A DNA stretch of 64,000 nucleotides from Benzoatithermus sp963720725. GTDB lineage: Bacteria > Pseudomonadota > Alphaproteobacteria > Geminicoccales > Geminicoccaceae. The DNA is taken from NCBI GenBank assembly GCA_963720725.1, contig CAVRGN010000013.1:496001-560000 (forward strand). The letters are read 5' to 3'. Under the pieces are notes generated by a model, which worked only from the letters and a program-made list of their open reading frames with translations, did not search any database and had not been told where the DNA came from. Position 1 is the stretch's first letter. Every line of letters begins with the position of its first letter. The position numbers and the translations under genes are program-made. This document shows positions 26,772 to 35,242 of this stretch, one piece after another.

Positions 26772-28175
26772 CTAGTCGGAGGGGCCTAGCATCTCTTCCG
26801 GCCTGACCCAGTGGTCGAACTCGTCCTCGGTGAGAAGGCCCAGGGCGACGGCCGACTGCTTGAGCGTGGTTCCCTCGCGGTGCGCCTTCTTCGCCACCTT
26901 GGCGGCGTTGTCGTAGCCGATCTTCGGGTTGAGCGCCGTCACCAGCATCAGGCTCTCATGGAGCAGCTTGGCGATTCGGCGCCGGTCGGCCTCGATGCCG
27001 ACCACGCAATTGTCGGTGAAGCTGCGGCTGGCGTCGGCCAGCAGGCGGATCGACTGCAGCACGTTGAAGATGATCAGGGGCTTGAACACGTTCAGCTCGA
27101 GGTGGCCGTTGCTGGCCCCCAGGGTCGCCGAGACGTTGTTGCCCATGACCTGGTAGCACACCATGGTCAGCGCCTCGGACTGGGTCGGGTTGACCTTGCC
27201 CGGCATGATCGAGCTGCCGGGCTCGTTCTCCGGCAGCCGCAGTTCGCCCAGCCCGCAGCGGGGTCCCGAGCCTAGGAGCCGGATGTCGTTGGCGATCTTG
27301 TTCAGGCTCACCGCCAGGACGTTGAGGACGCCGTGCAGCTCGATCATCGCGTCGTGGGCCGCCAGGGCCTCGAACTTGTTGGGTGCGGTGACGAACGGCA
27401 GGCCGGTGATCGCCGCCACCTCGGTCGCGAAGGCCTCGGCGAACCCCTTCTTGGCGTTCAGGCCGGTGCCGACGGCGGTGCCACCCTGCGCCAGCTCGTA
27501 GACCCTCGGCAGGGCAGCGTTCACCCGGGCGATGCCGTTGGCGATCTGGGTGGCGTAGGCCGAGAATTCCTGGCCGAGCGTCAGCGGCGTGGCGTCCTGC
27601 AGGTGGGTGCGGCCGATCTTGACGATATCGGCAAACTCGGCGGACTTCTGCAGCAGCGCCGCGTGCAGGTGCTCCAGGGCCGGCAGGAGCGTGCGCACCG
27701 CCTGCTCGGCGGCGGCAACGTGCATCGCGGTCGGGAAGGTGTCGTTCGAGGATTGGCCGCGGTTGACGTGGTCGTTGGGATGGACGGGCGACTTGCCGCC
27801 ACGCTCGCCCCCCAGCATCTCGTTGGCGCGGCCGGCGATGACCTCGTTGGCGTTCATGTTGGTCTGCGTCCCGGACCCGGTCTGCCAGACCACGAGCGGG
27901 AACTCGTCGGTCAGCTTGCCGTCGACTACCTCCTGCGCCGCCAGGGCGATGGTTTCCGCCACCTTGCCGTCGAGTTCGCCCAAGCGGCCGTTGACCCGGG
28001 CCGCGGCCAGCTTGACGATGCCCAATGCCCGGACCATCGAAGCCGGCATGCGCTCGCCGCCGATCTTGAAGTTCTGCAGGGAGCGCTGGGTCTGGGCACC
28101 CCAGTAACGGTGCGCCGCGACCTCGATCGGGCCGAACGTGTCGGTCTCGACGCGAACGTTCTTGGAACTGTCCAT
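26772..28175 (-). CDS. fumC: Fumarate hydratase class II
   Basis: Iron-independent fumarase of the TCA cycle (fumarate to L-malate), 467 residues, normal length. Landmarks: the N-terminal TDTFGPIEVAAHRYWGAQTQRS, TGSGTQTNMNANEVIAGRA, SSNDTFPTAMHVAA and the mobile SS-loop signature GSSIMPGKVNPTQSEA. The ATG at 28175 yields MDSSKNVRVETDTFG, the usual start. It is about 95 nt after sspB in the same orientation. Nothing is unusual. Confidence 0.97.
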   Translation of the reverse strand: MDSSKNVRVETDTFGPIEVAAHRYWGAQTQRSLQNFKIGGERMPASMVRALGIVKLAAARVNGRLGELDGKVAETIALAAQEVVDGKLTDEFPLVVWQTGSGTQTNMNANEVIAGRANEMLGGERGGKSPVHPNDHVNRGQSSNDTFPTAMHVAAAEQAVRTLLPALEHLHAALLQKSAEFADIVKIGRTHLQDATPLTLGQEFSAYATQIANGIARVNAALPRVYELAQGGTAVGTGLNAKKGFAEAFATEVAAITGLPFVTAPNKFEALAAHDAMIELHGVLNVLAVSLNKIANDIRLLGSGPRCGLGELRLPENEPGSSIMPGKVNPTQSEALTMVCYQVMGNNVSATLGASNGHLELNVFKPLIIFNVLQSIRLLADASRSFTDNCVVGIEADRRRIAKLLHESLMLVTALNPKIGYDNAAKVAKKAHREGTTLKQSAVALGLLTEDEFDHWVRPEEMLGPSD

Positions 28176-28270
28176 GGCGCGGCTCCCGTCCGGATGCGAT
28201 GGGCCGGGATCGCGCGCGCGCTGCCGCCTGTCAATGCAGAGGGTGTCGCACTGCCCCCCTGTCGCCGGGA

Positions 28271-28762
28271 TCACTTCTTGCGGAAGCGGTCCAGCGCGAC
28301 GATCTCCGCGCCGCCCGGCGGCAACGGAGGTTCCTCGCCCTCCTCGGCCGGGCCTCGGCTACCGCCACCCAGGAGCCTGACCTCGGCCGCCGGCGGCTCG
28401 CCGTCGTCCTCCAGCGTGAACTGTAGGCCGAACTCGACACCCGGATCAGCGAACACCTTGATCGCGGCGAAGGGCACGCGCAGGCGCTGCATCTGGTCGT
28501 TGAAGCTCAGCGTGACCGCGAAGCCTTCATCGTCGACCACCAGATCCCAGAACTGATGCTGAAGAACGATGGTCATGTCGTTGGGGTAGCGGTCCCGCAG
28601 GAACTCGGGGATCGACACTCCCGGATGATGGGTGCGGAAAGTGACGTAAAAATGGTGCGGCGGCGGTGCGACCTCCTTGACGAGGCCGCTGAGCACATCC
28701 CGTACGACGGTGCGCAACGCACCCTCGACCAGCCGCCCGTAGTCTATCCGTGAACGCCGCAT
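28271..28762 (-). CDS. sspB: ClpXP adaptor SspB (alphaproteobacterial type)
   Basis: Adaptor that tethers ssrA-tagged proteins to ClpXP. The 163-residue protein has the alpha-type SspB fold (SRIDYGRLVEGALRTVVRDVL, HHFYVTFRTHHPGVSIPEFL, MTIVLQHQFWDLVV), an acidic Pro/Glu-rich linker and a short basic C-terminal ClpX-binding tail (EIVALDRFRKK). It lies directly downstream of the tmRNA gene on the same strand (about 25 nt), so the gene that makes the tag and the gene that recognises it are adjacent, which is a neat functional pairing. Confidence 0.93.
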   Translation of the reverse strand: MRRSRIDYGRLVEGALRTVVRDVLSGLVKEVAPPPHHFYVTFRTHHPGVSIPEFLRDRYPNDMTIVLQHQFWDLVVDDEGFAVTLSFNDQMQRLRVPFAAIKVFADPGVEFGLQFTLEDDGEPPAAEVRLLGGGSRGPAEEGEEPPLPPGGAEIVALDRFRKK

Positions 28763-28788
28763 CGCTGACCGTCAGCCAAGAGGTAGGT

Positions 28789-29072
28789 GGGGGGGCTTCT
28801 GTTGCCCGGCGCCCCCCCGAGCCGCGACCTGACTACTGCTTAGGCAGCAACAGCCTGTCGGAGTGCAACGTTGTCGTTGGCACTTGTCATGTTGGTCCGG
28901 TAACGGCGGTACCATGCCGGGCAAAAACTGCACCTTTACTACGCGCGTCGATCCTAAGTCGCCCCCATGGGCCAGCCCCGAAAGGCTGGAATTGGTGGAG
29001 GCGCCGGGCTCCGCCCCCGGGTCCGCAACGCCTATTCCGTACAGCGTTTATCACCATAGCCGGCGAACCGGC
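28789..29072 (-). ncRNA. ssrA: Two-piece, circularly permuted tmRNA
   Basis: Read on the minus strand, an acceptor piece ends in CGCCTCCACCA (3' end at 28993). It follows a T-arm-like stem CCGGG/CCCGG with a 7-nt loop. A spacer follows, then the coding piece starts GGGGGCG at 28966. Its seven bases pair with CGCCTCC (one G-U) to rebuild the acceptor stem, and ACTTAGGATCGACGCG matches the tmRNA 5' consensus. The tag frame (28881-28840) encodes ANDNVALRQAVAA then TAA. An 8-bp stem GGGGGGGC/GCCCCCCC (28789-28796, 28811-28818) closes the coding piece. This order, acceptor first, is the alphaproteobacterial permuted form. Precursor ends are approximate. Confidence 0.93.
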
Positions 29073-29078
29073 CCTTCA

Positions 29079-29106
29079 TATATACGCCGTCCGGCCGAGG
29101 GTGCAA
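29079..29106 (-). promoter_or_regulatory. Sigma-70-type promoter for tmRNA
   Basis: On the minus strand, TTGCAC (29106-29101) and TATATA (29084-29079) are separated by 16 nt, a near-consensus housekeeping promoter. The start of transcription would fall near 29072, just ahead of a GCCGG-TTCG-CCGGC hairpin in the 5' precursor leader of ssrA. Confidence 0.6.
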
Positions 29107-29158
29107 CGTCAGGCGCCGACGGTCGATGGCGGCCGGAGCGACGTGCAAGGAGAACGGT

Positions 29159-30154
29159 ATGGCATTGGATGCCGACAAGCAGGCCGAGATCGACGGTCTG
29201 CGCGAGTTCACCGCGCCGACGCGGCGGGCCACCGTTCCGGCCCTGGAGGCGCTGCTCTACGATCCGCTGCCCGTGCTCGACCACGGCTTCATCCGCGTCG
29301 TCGACTATATGGGCGACGACGCCGCCATCGTGCAGGCGGCCCGGGTCTCCTACGGCCGCGGCACCAAGCAGGTCAGCGGCGACCGCGGGCTGATCAACTA
29401 TCTGATGCGCCATCGACACACCAGCCCGTTCGAGATGTGCGAGCTCAAGCTGCACGTGAAGCTACCGATCTTCGTGGCGCGTCAGTGGATCCGGCACCGC
29501 ACCGCCAACGTGAACGAGTACTCCGCCCGCTACTCGGTGCTGGATCGTGAATTCTACATTCCGGACAAGGACCTGCTGAAGCTGGTCAAGGCCGCGCGCA
29601 AGGAGGAGCCGGTGCAGGAGCGCCTGTTCGCCTTGCCGGGCGCCGAGCACACCGCCGCCCAGTCCGCGACCAACAAGCAGGGCCGCGACGAGGTGCTGGG
29701 CGTGGAGACCGCTGCCAGCGTCCTGCGCGACATCGGGGGCATCAGCAGCCGCAGCTTCACGGTCTACGAGAAGCTGCTCGGCGACGAGGAGCGGCCCGGC
29801 ATCGCGCGCGAGCTCGCCCGCATGGTCCTGCCGCTCAACACCTACACGCAGTGGTACTGGAAGGTCGACCTGCACAACCTCCTGCACTTCCTGCGCCTGC
29901 GGCACGACAGCCATGCCCAGTACGAGATCCGCGCCTATGCCGAGGTGCTGCTCGACCTCGTGCGCAAATGGGTGCCGCTGACCGCCGCCGCCTTCGAGGA
30001 GTACCGGGTGGGCGGGGCGGAGCTCTCCGCCGCGGCCCTGGCCGTGATCCGCCGCCGGCTGGCCGGCGAGGCGATCAGCCGGGAAACCTCGGGTCTGAGC
30101 AGCGGCGAATGGCGCGAGCTGGAGACCCTCCTGCCCGGAATTGCCGGCGGCTGA
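29159..30154 (+). CDS. thyX: FAD-dependent thymidylate synthase
   Basis: ThyX makes dTMP from dUMP using methylene-THF, FAD and NADPH. The 331-residue protein has the signature RQWIRHRTANVNEYSARYS (ThyX motif RHRx7S), GVETAASVLRDIGGISSRS, and LPLNTYTQWYWKVDLHNLLHFLRLR. ATG 29159 follows AAGGAGAA. It is longer than many ThyX proteins (about 220-250) owing to an N-terminal extension and a C-terminal tail, as in several alphaproteobacteria. It is divergent from ssrA. Confidence 0.96.
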   Translation: MALDADKQAEIDGLREFTAPTRRATVPALEALLYDPLPVLDHGFIRVVDYMGDDAAIVQAARVSYGRGTKQVSGDRGLINYLMRHRHTSPFEMCELKLHVKLPIFVARQWIRHRTANVNEYSARYSVLDREFYIPDKDLLKLVKAARKEEPVQERLFALPGAEHTAAQSATNKQGRDEVLGVETAASVLRDIGGISSRSFTVYEKLLGDEERPGIARELARMVLPLNTYTQWYWKVDLHNLLHFLRLRHDSHAQYEIRAYAEVLLDLVRKWVPLTAAAFEEYRVGGAELSAAALAVIRRRLAGEAISRETSGLSSGEWRELETLLPGIAGG

Positions 30155-30160
30155 GGAGGG

Positions 30161-30337
30161 TCAGGCTTCCAGCTTGCCGCCGCAGAGCTGCAGGAGGAGG
30201 ACGAAGGCCACCGGTACCAGGACGATGGCGAAGTAGAAGAGACTCGTGAACCCGAACGAGAGCGCGCAGACCGCCATGAGCGCCACCACGCCCAAGAGGA
30301 CCCAGCCCAGAGGCGTCATGCCTTCGTTCGCGTTCAT
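30161..30337 (-). CDS. Small two-helix membrane protein
   Basis: A 58-residue protein starting MNANEGMTPLGWVLLG, with two hydrophobic segments (WVLLGVVALMAVCALSFGF and FYFAIVLVPVAFVLLLQLC). AGGAG lies 7 nt before ATG 30337, which decides this start over ATG 30343. No family was recognised. It is convergent with thyX, 6 nt apart. Small size and good RBS support it being real, but function is unknown. Confidence 0.55.
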   Translation of the reverse strand: MNANEGMTPLGWVLLGVVALMAVCALSFGFTSLFYFAIVLVPVAFVLLLQLCGGKLEA

Positions 30338-30582
30338 CGCCATTCTCCTGCCGCGGGGATGTCCTGGAGGTTAGCGGTTTGTGGATCGCGGGCAACATCC
30401 GCCATGGTCGCAGCGGTTTGCCGGGGCTACTGTTGCCCCTCGGCCGCGGCGTGTCGCGGCTACCACGGCAACCGAAAAAGGTCGCTCAGCTCCAGAACTT
30501 GCGGCTGCATCAATCGACAGCCCCTGATCCCGGTGTTAGAGCGGCGTCATCTGCCGTACGTGCAACATATGAGGGGGCAGCA

Positions 30583-31437
30583 ATGCAACTCCGGCTGGGT
30601 ACTTTAAGTTTGCTCGCCACCGCCGGCCTGCTGGTAGGCTGCGGACCGGCGTTCGAGTCCCAAAGGATCTTCGACGAAGCCAGTGGGACCAAGCCCACCG
30701 GCGATCAGTATCACCAGACGCTCTACAGTGGCTACATGGAGCATGCCACCTACGAGCAAGACGAGATGATGAACTACACGTCCGCGATCAGCCACTCGCG
30801 TAACGCGATGGCTTCGGCGCGTGGCGAGACCCCGGCGGTGGCCGGTGTCACCGACTTCGGGCCGCAGCCGGCGGACAAGGTCGACGAGCTGACCCAGGCG
30901 CGGTCGCAGCTGGTGGCCGCGCTGGACGACAACGGTTCGTCCGACGTGCCCGAGGCCGCCGCTCTGGCGCAGACGTACTATGCCTGCTGGGTCGAGCAGC
31001 AGCACGAGAACTTCCAGCCGAAGGACATCGCCTACTGCCGCGATGGCTTCTACAAGCAAATGAAGATCCTGAACGACGCGGTGGTGCCGGTGGCGCCCGA
31101 GACGTCGACGCTTCAGGCCGACGCGTTCTTCGACTTCGACAAGTACTTCATCCGTGACGACGCGAAGCCCGAGCTCGACCGCATCGCCGACGTGATGATC
31201 GCCGACACCCAGACCCAGTTCCTGGTTTGGGGCTTTACCGACACGGTGGGCACGCCTGAGTACAATCAGGCCCTCTCCGAGCGGCGCGCCAACGCCGTCG
31301 CCGACTATCTGGCGGGCAAGGGCGTGTCCCGCGACCGCATGGTGGTCCAGGGCTTCGGCGAGACCAATCTCGCGGTGCCGACCCCGGATCAGACCCCCGA
31401 GCCGCGGAACCGGCGCGTGGAAATCCGTCGCCGGTAA
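30583..31437 (+). CDS. OmpA-family peptidoglycan-associated lipoprotein
   Basis: A 284-residue outer-membrane lipoprotein with lipobox LLVGC (Cys20) and a C-terminal OmpA/MotB peptidoglycan-binding domain: AFFDFDKYFIRDDAKPELDRIA, GFTDTVGTPEYNQALSERRANAVADYL and PEPRNRRVEIRR. The middle region (about 30-170) is helical and unassigned. ATG 30583 is preceded by GAGGGGGCAGCA, and the gene ends in a strong terminator, suggesting a monocistronic unit. A classic Pal of the Tol system is about 170 residues; this one is longer, so a Pal paralogue is a better description. Confidence 0.88.
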   Translation: MQLRLGTLSLLATAGLLVGCGPAFESQRIFDEASGTKPTGDQYHQTLYSGYMEHATYEQDEMMNYTSAISHSRNAMASARGETPAVAGVTDFGPQPADKVDELTQARSQLVAALDDNGSSDVPEAAALAQTYYACWVEQQHENFQPKDIAYCRDGFYKQMKILNDAVVPVAPETSTLQADAFFDFDKYFIRDDAKPELDRIADVMIADTQTQFLVWGFTDTVGTPEYNQALSERRANAVADYLAGKGVSRDRMVVQGFGETNLAVPTPDQTPEPRNRRVEIRRR

Positions 31438-31463
31438 GCGACGCCTGACGTAGGCAGAGACGA

Positions 31464-31496
31464 GGGCGCGGCCTTGGGGCCGCGCCCTTTTCTTTT
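31464..31496 (+). terminator. Rho-independent terminator after the OmpA lipoprotein gene
   Basis: A perfect 10-bp stem GGGCGCGGCC/GGCCGCGCCC (31464-31473, 31478-31487) with loop TTGG is followed by TTTTCTTTT. It is the clearest intrinsic terminator in the window. Confidence 0.93.
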
Positions 31497-31499
31497 GCC

Positions 31500-31874
31500 T
31501 CAGTGCAGCCCGAGTGAAGGCAGCATCAGGCCTGCGAGCCAGAGGCCAAGCGACACCAGGAGAACAAAGCGGGCGTAACGCTCGAGCGTCGCCTTCAGCG
31601 CCCGACCGATCAGCCGCTGGGCGACGTCGGCCGACCAGGTCGGTCGCGGCTCGAGCAGCAGCCAGACCTCGGTCCGCTTGTAGGGCGCGCGCGGTGCCCG
31701 CAGTGCCTTCAGGCGCAGGATCGCCCACAGGAGCAGCGTCAGCGCCGCCCCGGTGCGCAGCGACAGGACCGGATCGCCGGCCAAGCCGGCAACGGTCATG
31801 GCGATCCCGAGCGCGGCGAAGCCAACCCCTCGCGCGACCGACTGCTCGGCCGCCCGCTCGAGGTCCAGCGTCAT
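31500..31874 (-). CDS. Small integral membrane protein next to yggT
   Basis: A 124-residue protein with hydrophobic stretches (VGFAALGIAMTVAGLAG, GAALTLLLWAILRLKAL, FVLLVSLGLWLAGLML), so about three transmembrane helices with a basic loop (RAPRAPYKRTEVWLL). It ends against the ompA terminator (31496). No family is recognised. It follows YggT by 37 nt in the same orientation and may share its transcript. Confidence 0.65.
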   Translation of the reverse strand: MTLDLERAAEQSVARGVGFAALGIAMTVAGLAGDPVLSLRTGAALTLLLWAILRLKALRAPRAPYKRTEVWLLLEPRPTWSADVAQRLIGRALKATLERYARFVLLVSLGLWLAGLMLPSLGLH

Positions 31875-31911
31875 GCCGGCGCGCGGGCGCGGTGCCGCGC
31901 TGCCGGCCGGT

Positions 31912-32265
31912 TCAGCCGGGTGCGCCCGGCAGCCACGAAGCCGGCACCAGGCCCAACAGATGGAGGAGCAGCAGGTAGAATGCCCTCGCCTCCGGAAACA
32001 CGACGATCTGAAGCAGGATGCGCAGAACGATCAACCAGAACACGGCCACCAGCGGCAGCAGACCCTCGACCATGAAGCTCGGCGTGATCAGGCGGGTGAG
32101 GCGCAGCACGGGGTCGGTGATCCGGCAGAAGAAGCGCCAGATGTAGTTGTCCCAGTGCGGCGGCACGAAAAACTGCAAGAAGAAGCGCGCCACCATCGTC
32201 CACAGCAGGGCGGCGAGCAGGTAGTTCGGTACGTGATAGTACCAGTAGTCGATCAGGTGATTCAT
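31912..32265 (-). CDS. YggT family membrane protein
   Basis: A 117-residue membrane protein with YggT-like hydrophobic segments around LLAALLWTMVARFFLQFF, DNYIWRFFCRITDPVLRLTRLITP (the typical cytoplasmic-facing helix before PSF) and LPLVAVFWLIVLRILLQIV. YggT proteins have roles in osmotic tolerance, cell division and photosynthetic complexes in various bacteria, without a clear biochemical function. It sits 72 nt after the symporter gene and may share its transcript. Confidence 0.8.
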   Translation of the reverse strand: MNHLIDYWYYHVPNYLLAALLWTMVARFFLQFFVPPHWDNYIWRFFCRITDPVLRLTRLITPSFMVEGLLPLVAVFWLIVLRILLQIVVFPEARAFYLLLLHLLGLVPASWLPGAPG

Positions 32266-32337
32266 CGGCTCGCCCGAACGCGCAGGCGGGGCCCGAAGGC
32301 CCCGCCCTTGACCATGCCCGAAGATGATCGCGAAGCG

Positions 32338-34170
32338 TCAGACCTGCTTCGCGTCCTTCATCAGCGCGCCGCCGCGCGGAATCCGCAGCGCCTCGATGAA
32401 CTGCTGCATCTCGCGCGAGGGTGCCGCCGTCATCATGCTGACCGCCCAGGTCACGATGAAGCCGACCGGGATGCCGAACAGGCCAGCGGAGATGTTCGAC
32501 ACGTTGAACCACTTGGCCGCACCCATATACTCCGTGGTGACCAGGTAGAACGCGGTCACGCCGAAGCCGGCGAGCATGCCGGCGATGGCGCCCGGCGTGT
32601 TGACCCGCTTGGACCAGACCCCCAGCACCAGGACGGGGAACAGGCCGGCCGCGGCCAGCGAGAACGCCCAGGAGACGAAGATCAGGATGCCGGCCGGCGC
32701 CGTGATGGCGAGGTAGGCCCCGAGCAGCGCCACGACGATCAGGAGGACACGAGCCACGGTGAGTCGCCGCCGCGTCGACGCGGTGTGGTCGATCATCTGG
32801 TAGTAGACGTCGTGGCTCAGCGCGTTGGCGATCGCGAGCAGCAGCCCGTCCGCGGTCGAGAGCGCCGCGGCCAGGCCGCCGGCGGCGACCAGTCCGGCGA
32901 TCACGTAGGGCAGGCCCGCGATCTCCGGCGTGGCGATGACCACCGTGTCCGAGGCGATGGTGAAGTTGGCGAAGTTCAGCGTGCTCACGCCCTTGGCCTG
33001 ACACGCGTCGAACACTGCCTGCGCGCTGGTCGCGTCGACGCCGCAGACCTTCACCAGGCCGACCGCGCCATAGTTGAAGATCCAGCTCGGCAGGGCGGTG
33101 ATCGCCTCGAGATCGCCGATGCCCTTGCCCAGGACGTTCTGGAATACCTCGAGCTTGGCGAAGGCGGCGTAGGCCGGAGCGGTGAAGTAGAGGATGAAGA
33201 TGAACAGCAGCGACCAGCCCACCGACTTGCGCGCCTCACGCACCGACGGGGTGGTGAAGAAGCGCATGATGACGTGGGGCAAGGCGGCGGTGCCGACCAT
33301 CAGGCACAGGATCAGCGCGAAGAAGTTGAGCGGATCGCGCGTGGTGAACGGGGTCACGTAGGGCTTGACGCCTTCGAGGAACCCTCCGGGTCCGCTGTTG
33401 GCGGCCTCCAGCTCGGTGATCCGCTGCAGCACCTCGCCGTACATCAGCTGCGGCACGGGGATGCCGGTCATCTGGGTCGAGAGGATGACGACCGGGATGA
33501 GATAGGCGACGATCAGAACGATGTACTGCGCCACCTGGGTCCAGGTCACCGCCCGCATCCCGCCCAGCATCGAGCAGACCAGGATGCCGGCGAGGCCGAT
33601 GAACACGCCGACCTCCTTGCTGACGCCCAGCAGCCGGGCGGCGATGATGCCGGTGCCGGTCAGCTGGCCCATCAGGTAGACCAGCGAGCAGCAGACCAGG
33701 ATGACGACGCCGATGAGGCGCGCCGTGTTGCCGCCATAGCGTGCCGCCAGGAAGTCAGGCACGGTGTAGGCGCCGAACTTGCGCAAGTAGGGCGCGATCA
33801 GTACCGCCACCAGCACGTAGCCGCCGGTCCAGCCCAGGATGAAGGCGAGCCCGTCATAGCCTTGGGCGTAGAGCGAGCCCGCCATTCCGATGAACGAGGC
33901 CGCGGACATCCAGTCGGCTGCCGTCGCCATGCCGTTGTAGAGGGCGGGAACGCGCCGGCCGGCGACGTAATATTCGGAGACCTGCATCGTGCGCGAGAGG
34001 TAGCCGATGCCGGCATAGACGCCGATGGTCAGTAGAACGAACAGGTAGCCGATGATCTGGTTCGAGACGCCGAGCTGCTCGAGGATCGCCAGCACGATGA
34101 CGAAGGCCAGGAAGCCGCCCGTGTAGAAGCCATAGATCCGACCGAGGTTTTGTACGAAGGAGTCCTGCAT
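32338..34170 (-). CDS. Sodium:solute symporter (VC_2705-type, ActP-related)
   Basis: A 610-residue SSS-family transporter with about 13 hydrophobic segments. Markers include YYVAGRRVPALYNGMATAADWMSAASFIGMAG (Na-site region), TVPDFLAARYGG, GGMRAVTWTQVAQYIVLI and AGLVAAGGLAAALSTADGLLLAIANALSHD. Members paired with a DUF4212 subunit transport small organic acids such as acetate or lactate; the substrate here is not defined. ATG 34170 lies 10 nt after the DUF4212 gene, so the pair is a two-component symporter operon. Confidence 0.9.
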   Translation of the reverse strand: MQDSFVQNLGRIYGFYTGGFLAFVIVLAILEQLGVSNQIIGYLFVLLTIGVYAGIGYLSRTMQVSEYYVAGRRVPALYNGMATAADWMSAASFIGMAGSLYAQGYDGLAFILGWTGGYVLVAVLIAPYLRKFGAYTVPDFLAARYGGNTARLIGVVILVCCSLVYLMGQLTGTGIIAARLLGVSKEVGVFIGLAGILVCSMLGGMRAVTWTQVAQYIVLIVAYLIPVVILSTQMTGIPVPQLMYGEVLQRITELEAANSGPGGFLEGVKPYVTPFTTRDPLNFFALILCLMVGTAALPHVIMRFFTTPSVREARKSVGWSLLFIFILYFTAPAYAAFAKLEVFQNVLGKGIGDLEAITALPSWIFNYGAVGLVKVCGVDATSAQAVFDACQAKGVSTLNFANFTIASDTVVIATPEIAGLPYVIAGLVAAGGLAAALSTADGLLLAIANALSHDVYYQMIDHTASTRRRLTVARVLLIVVALLGAYLAITAPAGILIFVSWAFSLAAAGLFPVLVLGVWSKRVNTPGAIAGMLAGFGVTAFYLVTTEYMGAAKWFNVSNISAGLFGIPVGFIVTWAVSMMTAAPSREMQQFIEALRIPRGGALMKDAKQV

Positions 34171-34180
34171 CGTCGTCTCC

Positions 34181-34438
34181 TCAATCCTCGGCCACGCCGA
34201 ATTCTTCGTCGATCTGGTTCTGCCGCGCGGCGAACCAGAAGATCAGGACGACGAACACGATCAGGGAGCCCTGGGCGGCCATGTAGTAGCCGAGCGGAAA
34301 CGAAAGGAAGGTATACTCGTTCAGCTGCTTGACGAAAAAGTGGATGCCGAAGCCAAAAATGAACCAGATGACCAACGCAGTCCACATCAGGTTGCGGGTC
34401 TTCCGCCAATACTCCAGCGCCTCGTTCGGCGTCGCCAT
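34181..34438 (-). CDS. DUF4212 sodium-symporter small subunit
   Basis: An 85-residue membrane protein that typically precedes VC_2705-type symporters. Features are EYWRKTRNLMWTALVIWFIF and the second helix FPLGYYMAAQGSLIVFVVLIF; the C-terminal tail has FAARQNQIDEEFGVAED. It probably stabilises or modulates the large subunit. It is the first gene of the minus-strand unit ending near 31.5 kb. Confidence 0.9.
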   Translation of the reverse strand: MATPNEALEYWRKTRNLMWTALVIWFIFGFGIHFFVKQLNEYTFLSFPLGYYMAAQGSLIVFVVLIFWFAARQNQIDEEFGVAED

Positions 34439-34573
34439 CGCTCAGACTCCCTGGTTGCGGGGAGGGGGAGCCTCCCGCTCTCGAGATTTCCGTGCGCGGC
34501 GCTGCCGCTGCCGGCCTTTGCCATTGTCTCGCGCGCGCCAGAGGGTTATGCGGCGCTGGAACTGGCAAGACAA

Positions 34574-35242
34574 GTGCCCACGGCCACCGAAACTGTGCGC
34601 GATGTGCTGAGACTGATCCGCGGGTACGCTTCCGGCCGGAGACGCGCGACGACGGCCGCGGAGTTCGGTGACTTCATCGCTGCCCGGACCGCGTTCGTCT
34701 CGCAGAAGAGCACCGTCGAGTATTGTCGGGCCCGAGCCGGAATCAATTGGAGCCAGCTGTTCCTCGAGAATGATTTCGTCGAGGCCATGGAGCGCTGCCG
34801 GTGGGAAGCCTATGCCGCGGTCCTGGAGGACGTGGCCGAGGTCGCGATGGTCTTCCTGCGCAGCGCCGGTGCCGACGGCCTGGCGGTCGCCGATCCGCTG
34901 ACGGCGGTGGCCACCTCGGCGCTCCGACGCGAGCCGGTGCCGGCCCACCTGACGGGATGGGACGCGACGGTCCAGGCGGTCGGCGACCGCTTGCACCGCG
35001 TGACGATGGCCGGTCCGCGGCCGGTCCATGAGGTCGGCCGGACCTCTGCCAAGCGGGTGTTCAACGCGCTGCCGATCCACACCAACCTGACCGCGCAGGA
35101 CCGCGAGGTGGTCACCAACAATATTCGGTTCTGGCTGTGCCGGGTCTATGCCGACATGGAAGCGGGGTTCGACGGCCCGGCGCTGGTCACGCTGCTGAGC
35201 GCTGCCGCGGACGCGCCCGGATCGCCACCAGTGCCGAGATGA
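34574..35242 (+). CDS. Uncharacterised cytoplasmic protein
   Basis: A roughly 220-residue protein from GTG 34574 (VPTATETVRDVLRLIRGYASG), although a longer in-frame extension to 34340 exists and the start is uncertain. The sequence is soluble and helix-rich, with EYCRARAGINWSQLFLENDFVEAMERCRWEAYAAVLEDVAEVAMVFL and a conserved-looking FNALPIHTNLTAQDREVVTNNIRFWLC. I do not recognise the family. Its last 56 nt overlap convergently with the MFS gene, and its beginning lies antisense to DUF4212. Function unknown. Confidence 0.6.
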   Translation: MPTATETVRDVLRLIRGYASGRRRATTAAEFGDFIAARTAFVSQKSTVEYCRARAGINWSQLFLENDFVEAMERCRWEAYAAVLEDVAEVAMVFLRSAGADGLAVADPLTAVATSALRREPVPAHLTGWDATVQAVGDRLHRVTMAGPRPVHEVGRTSAKRVFNALPIHTNLTAQDREVVTNNIRFWLCRVYADMEAGFDGPALVTLLSAAADAPGSPPVPR

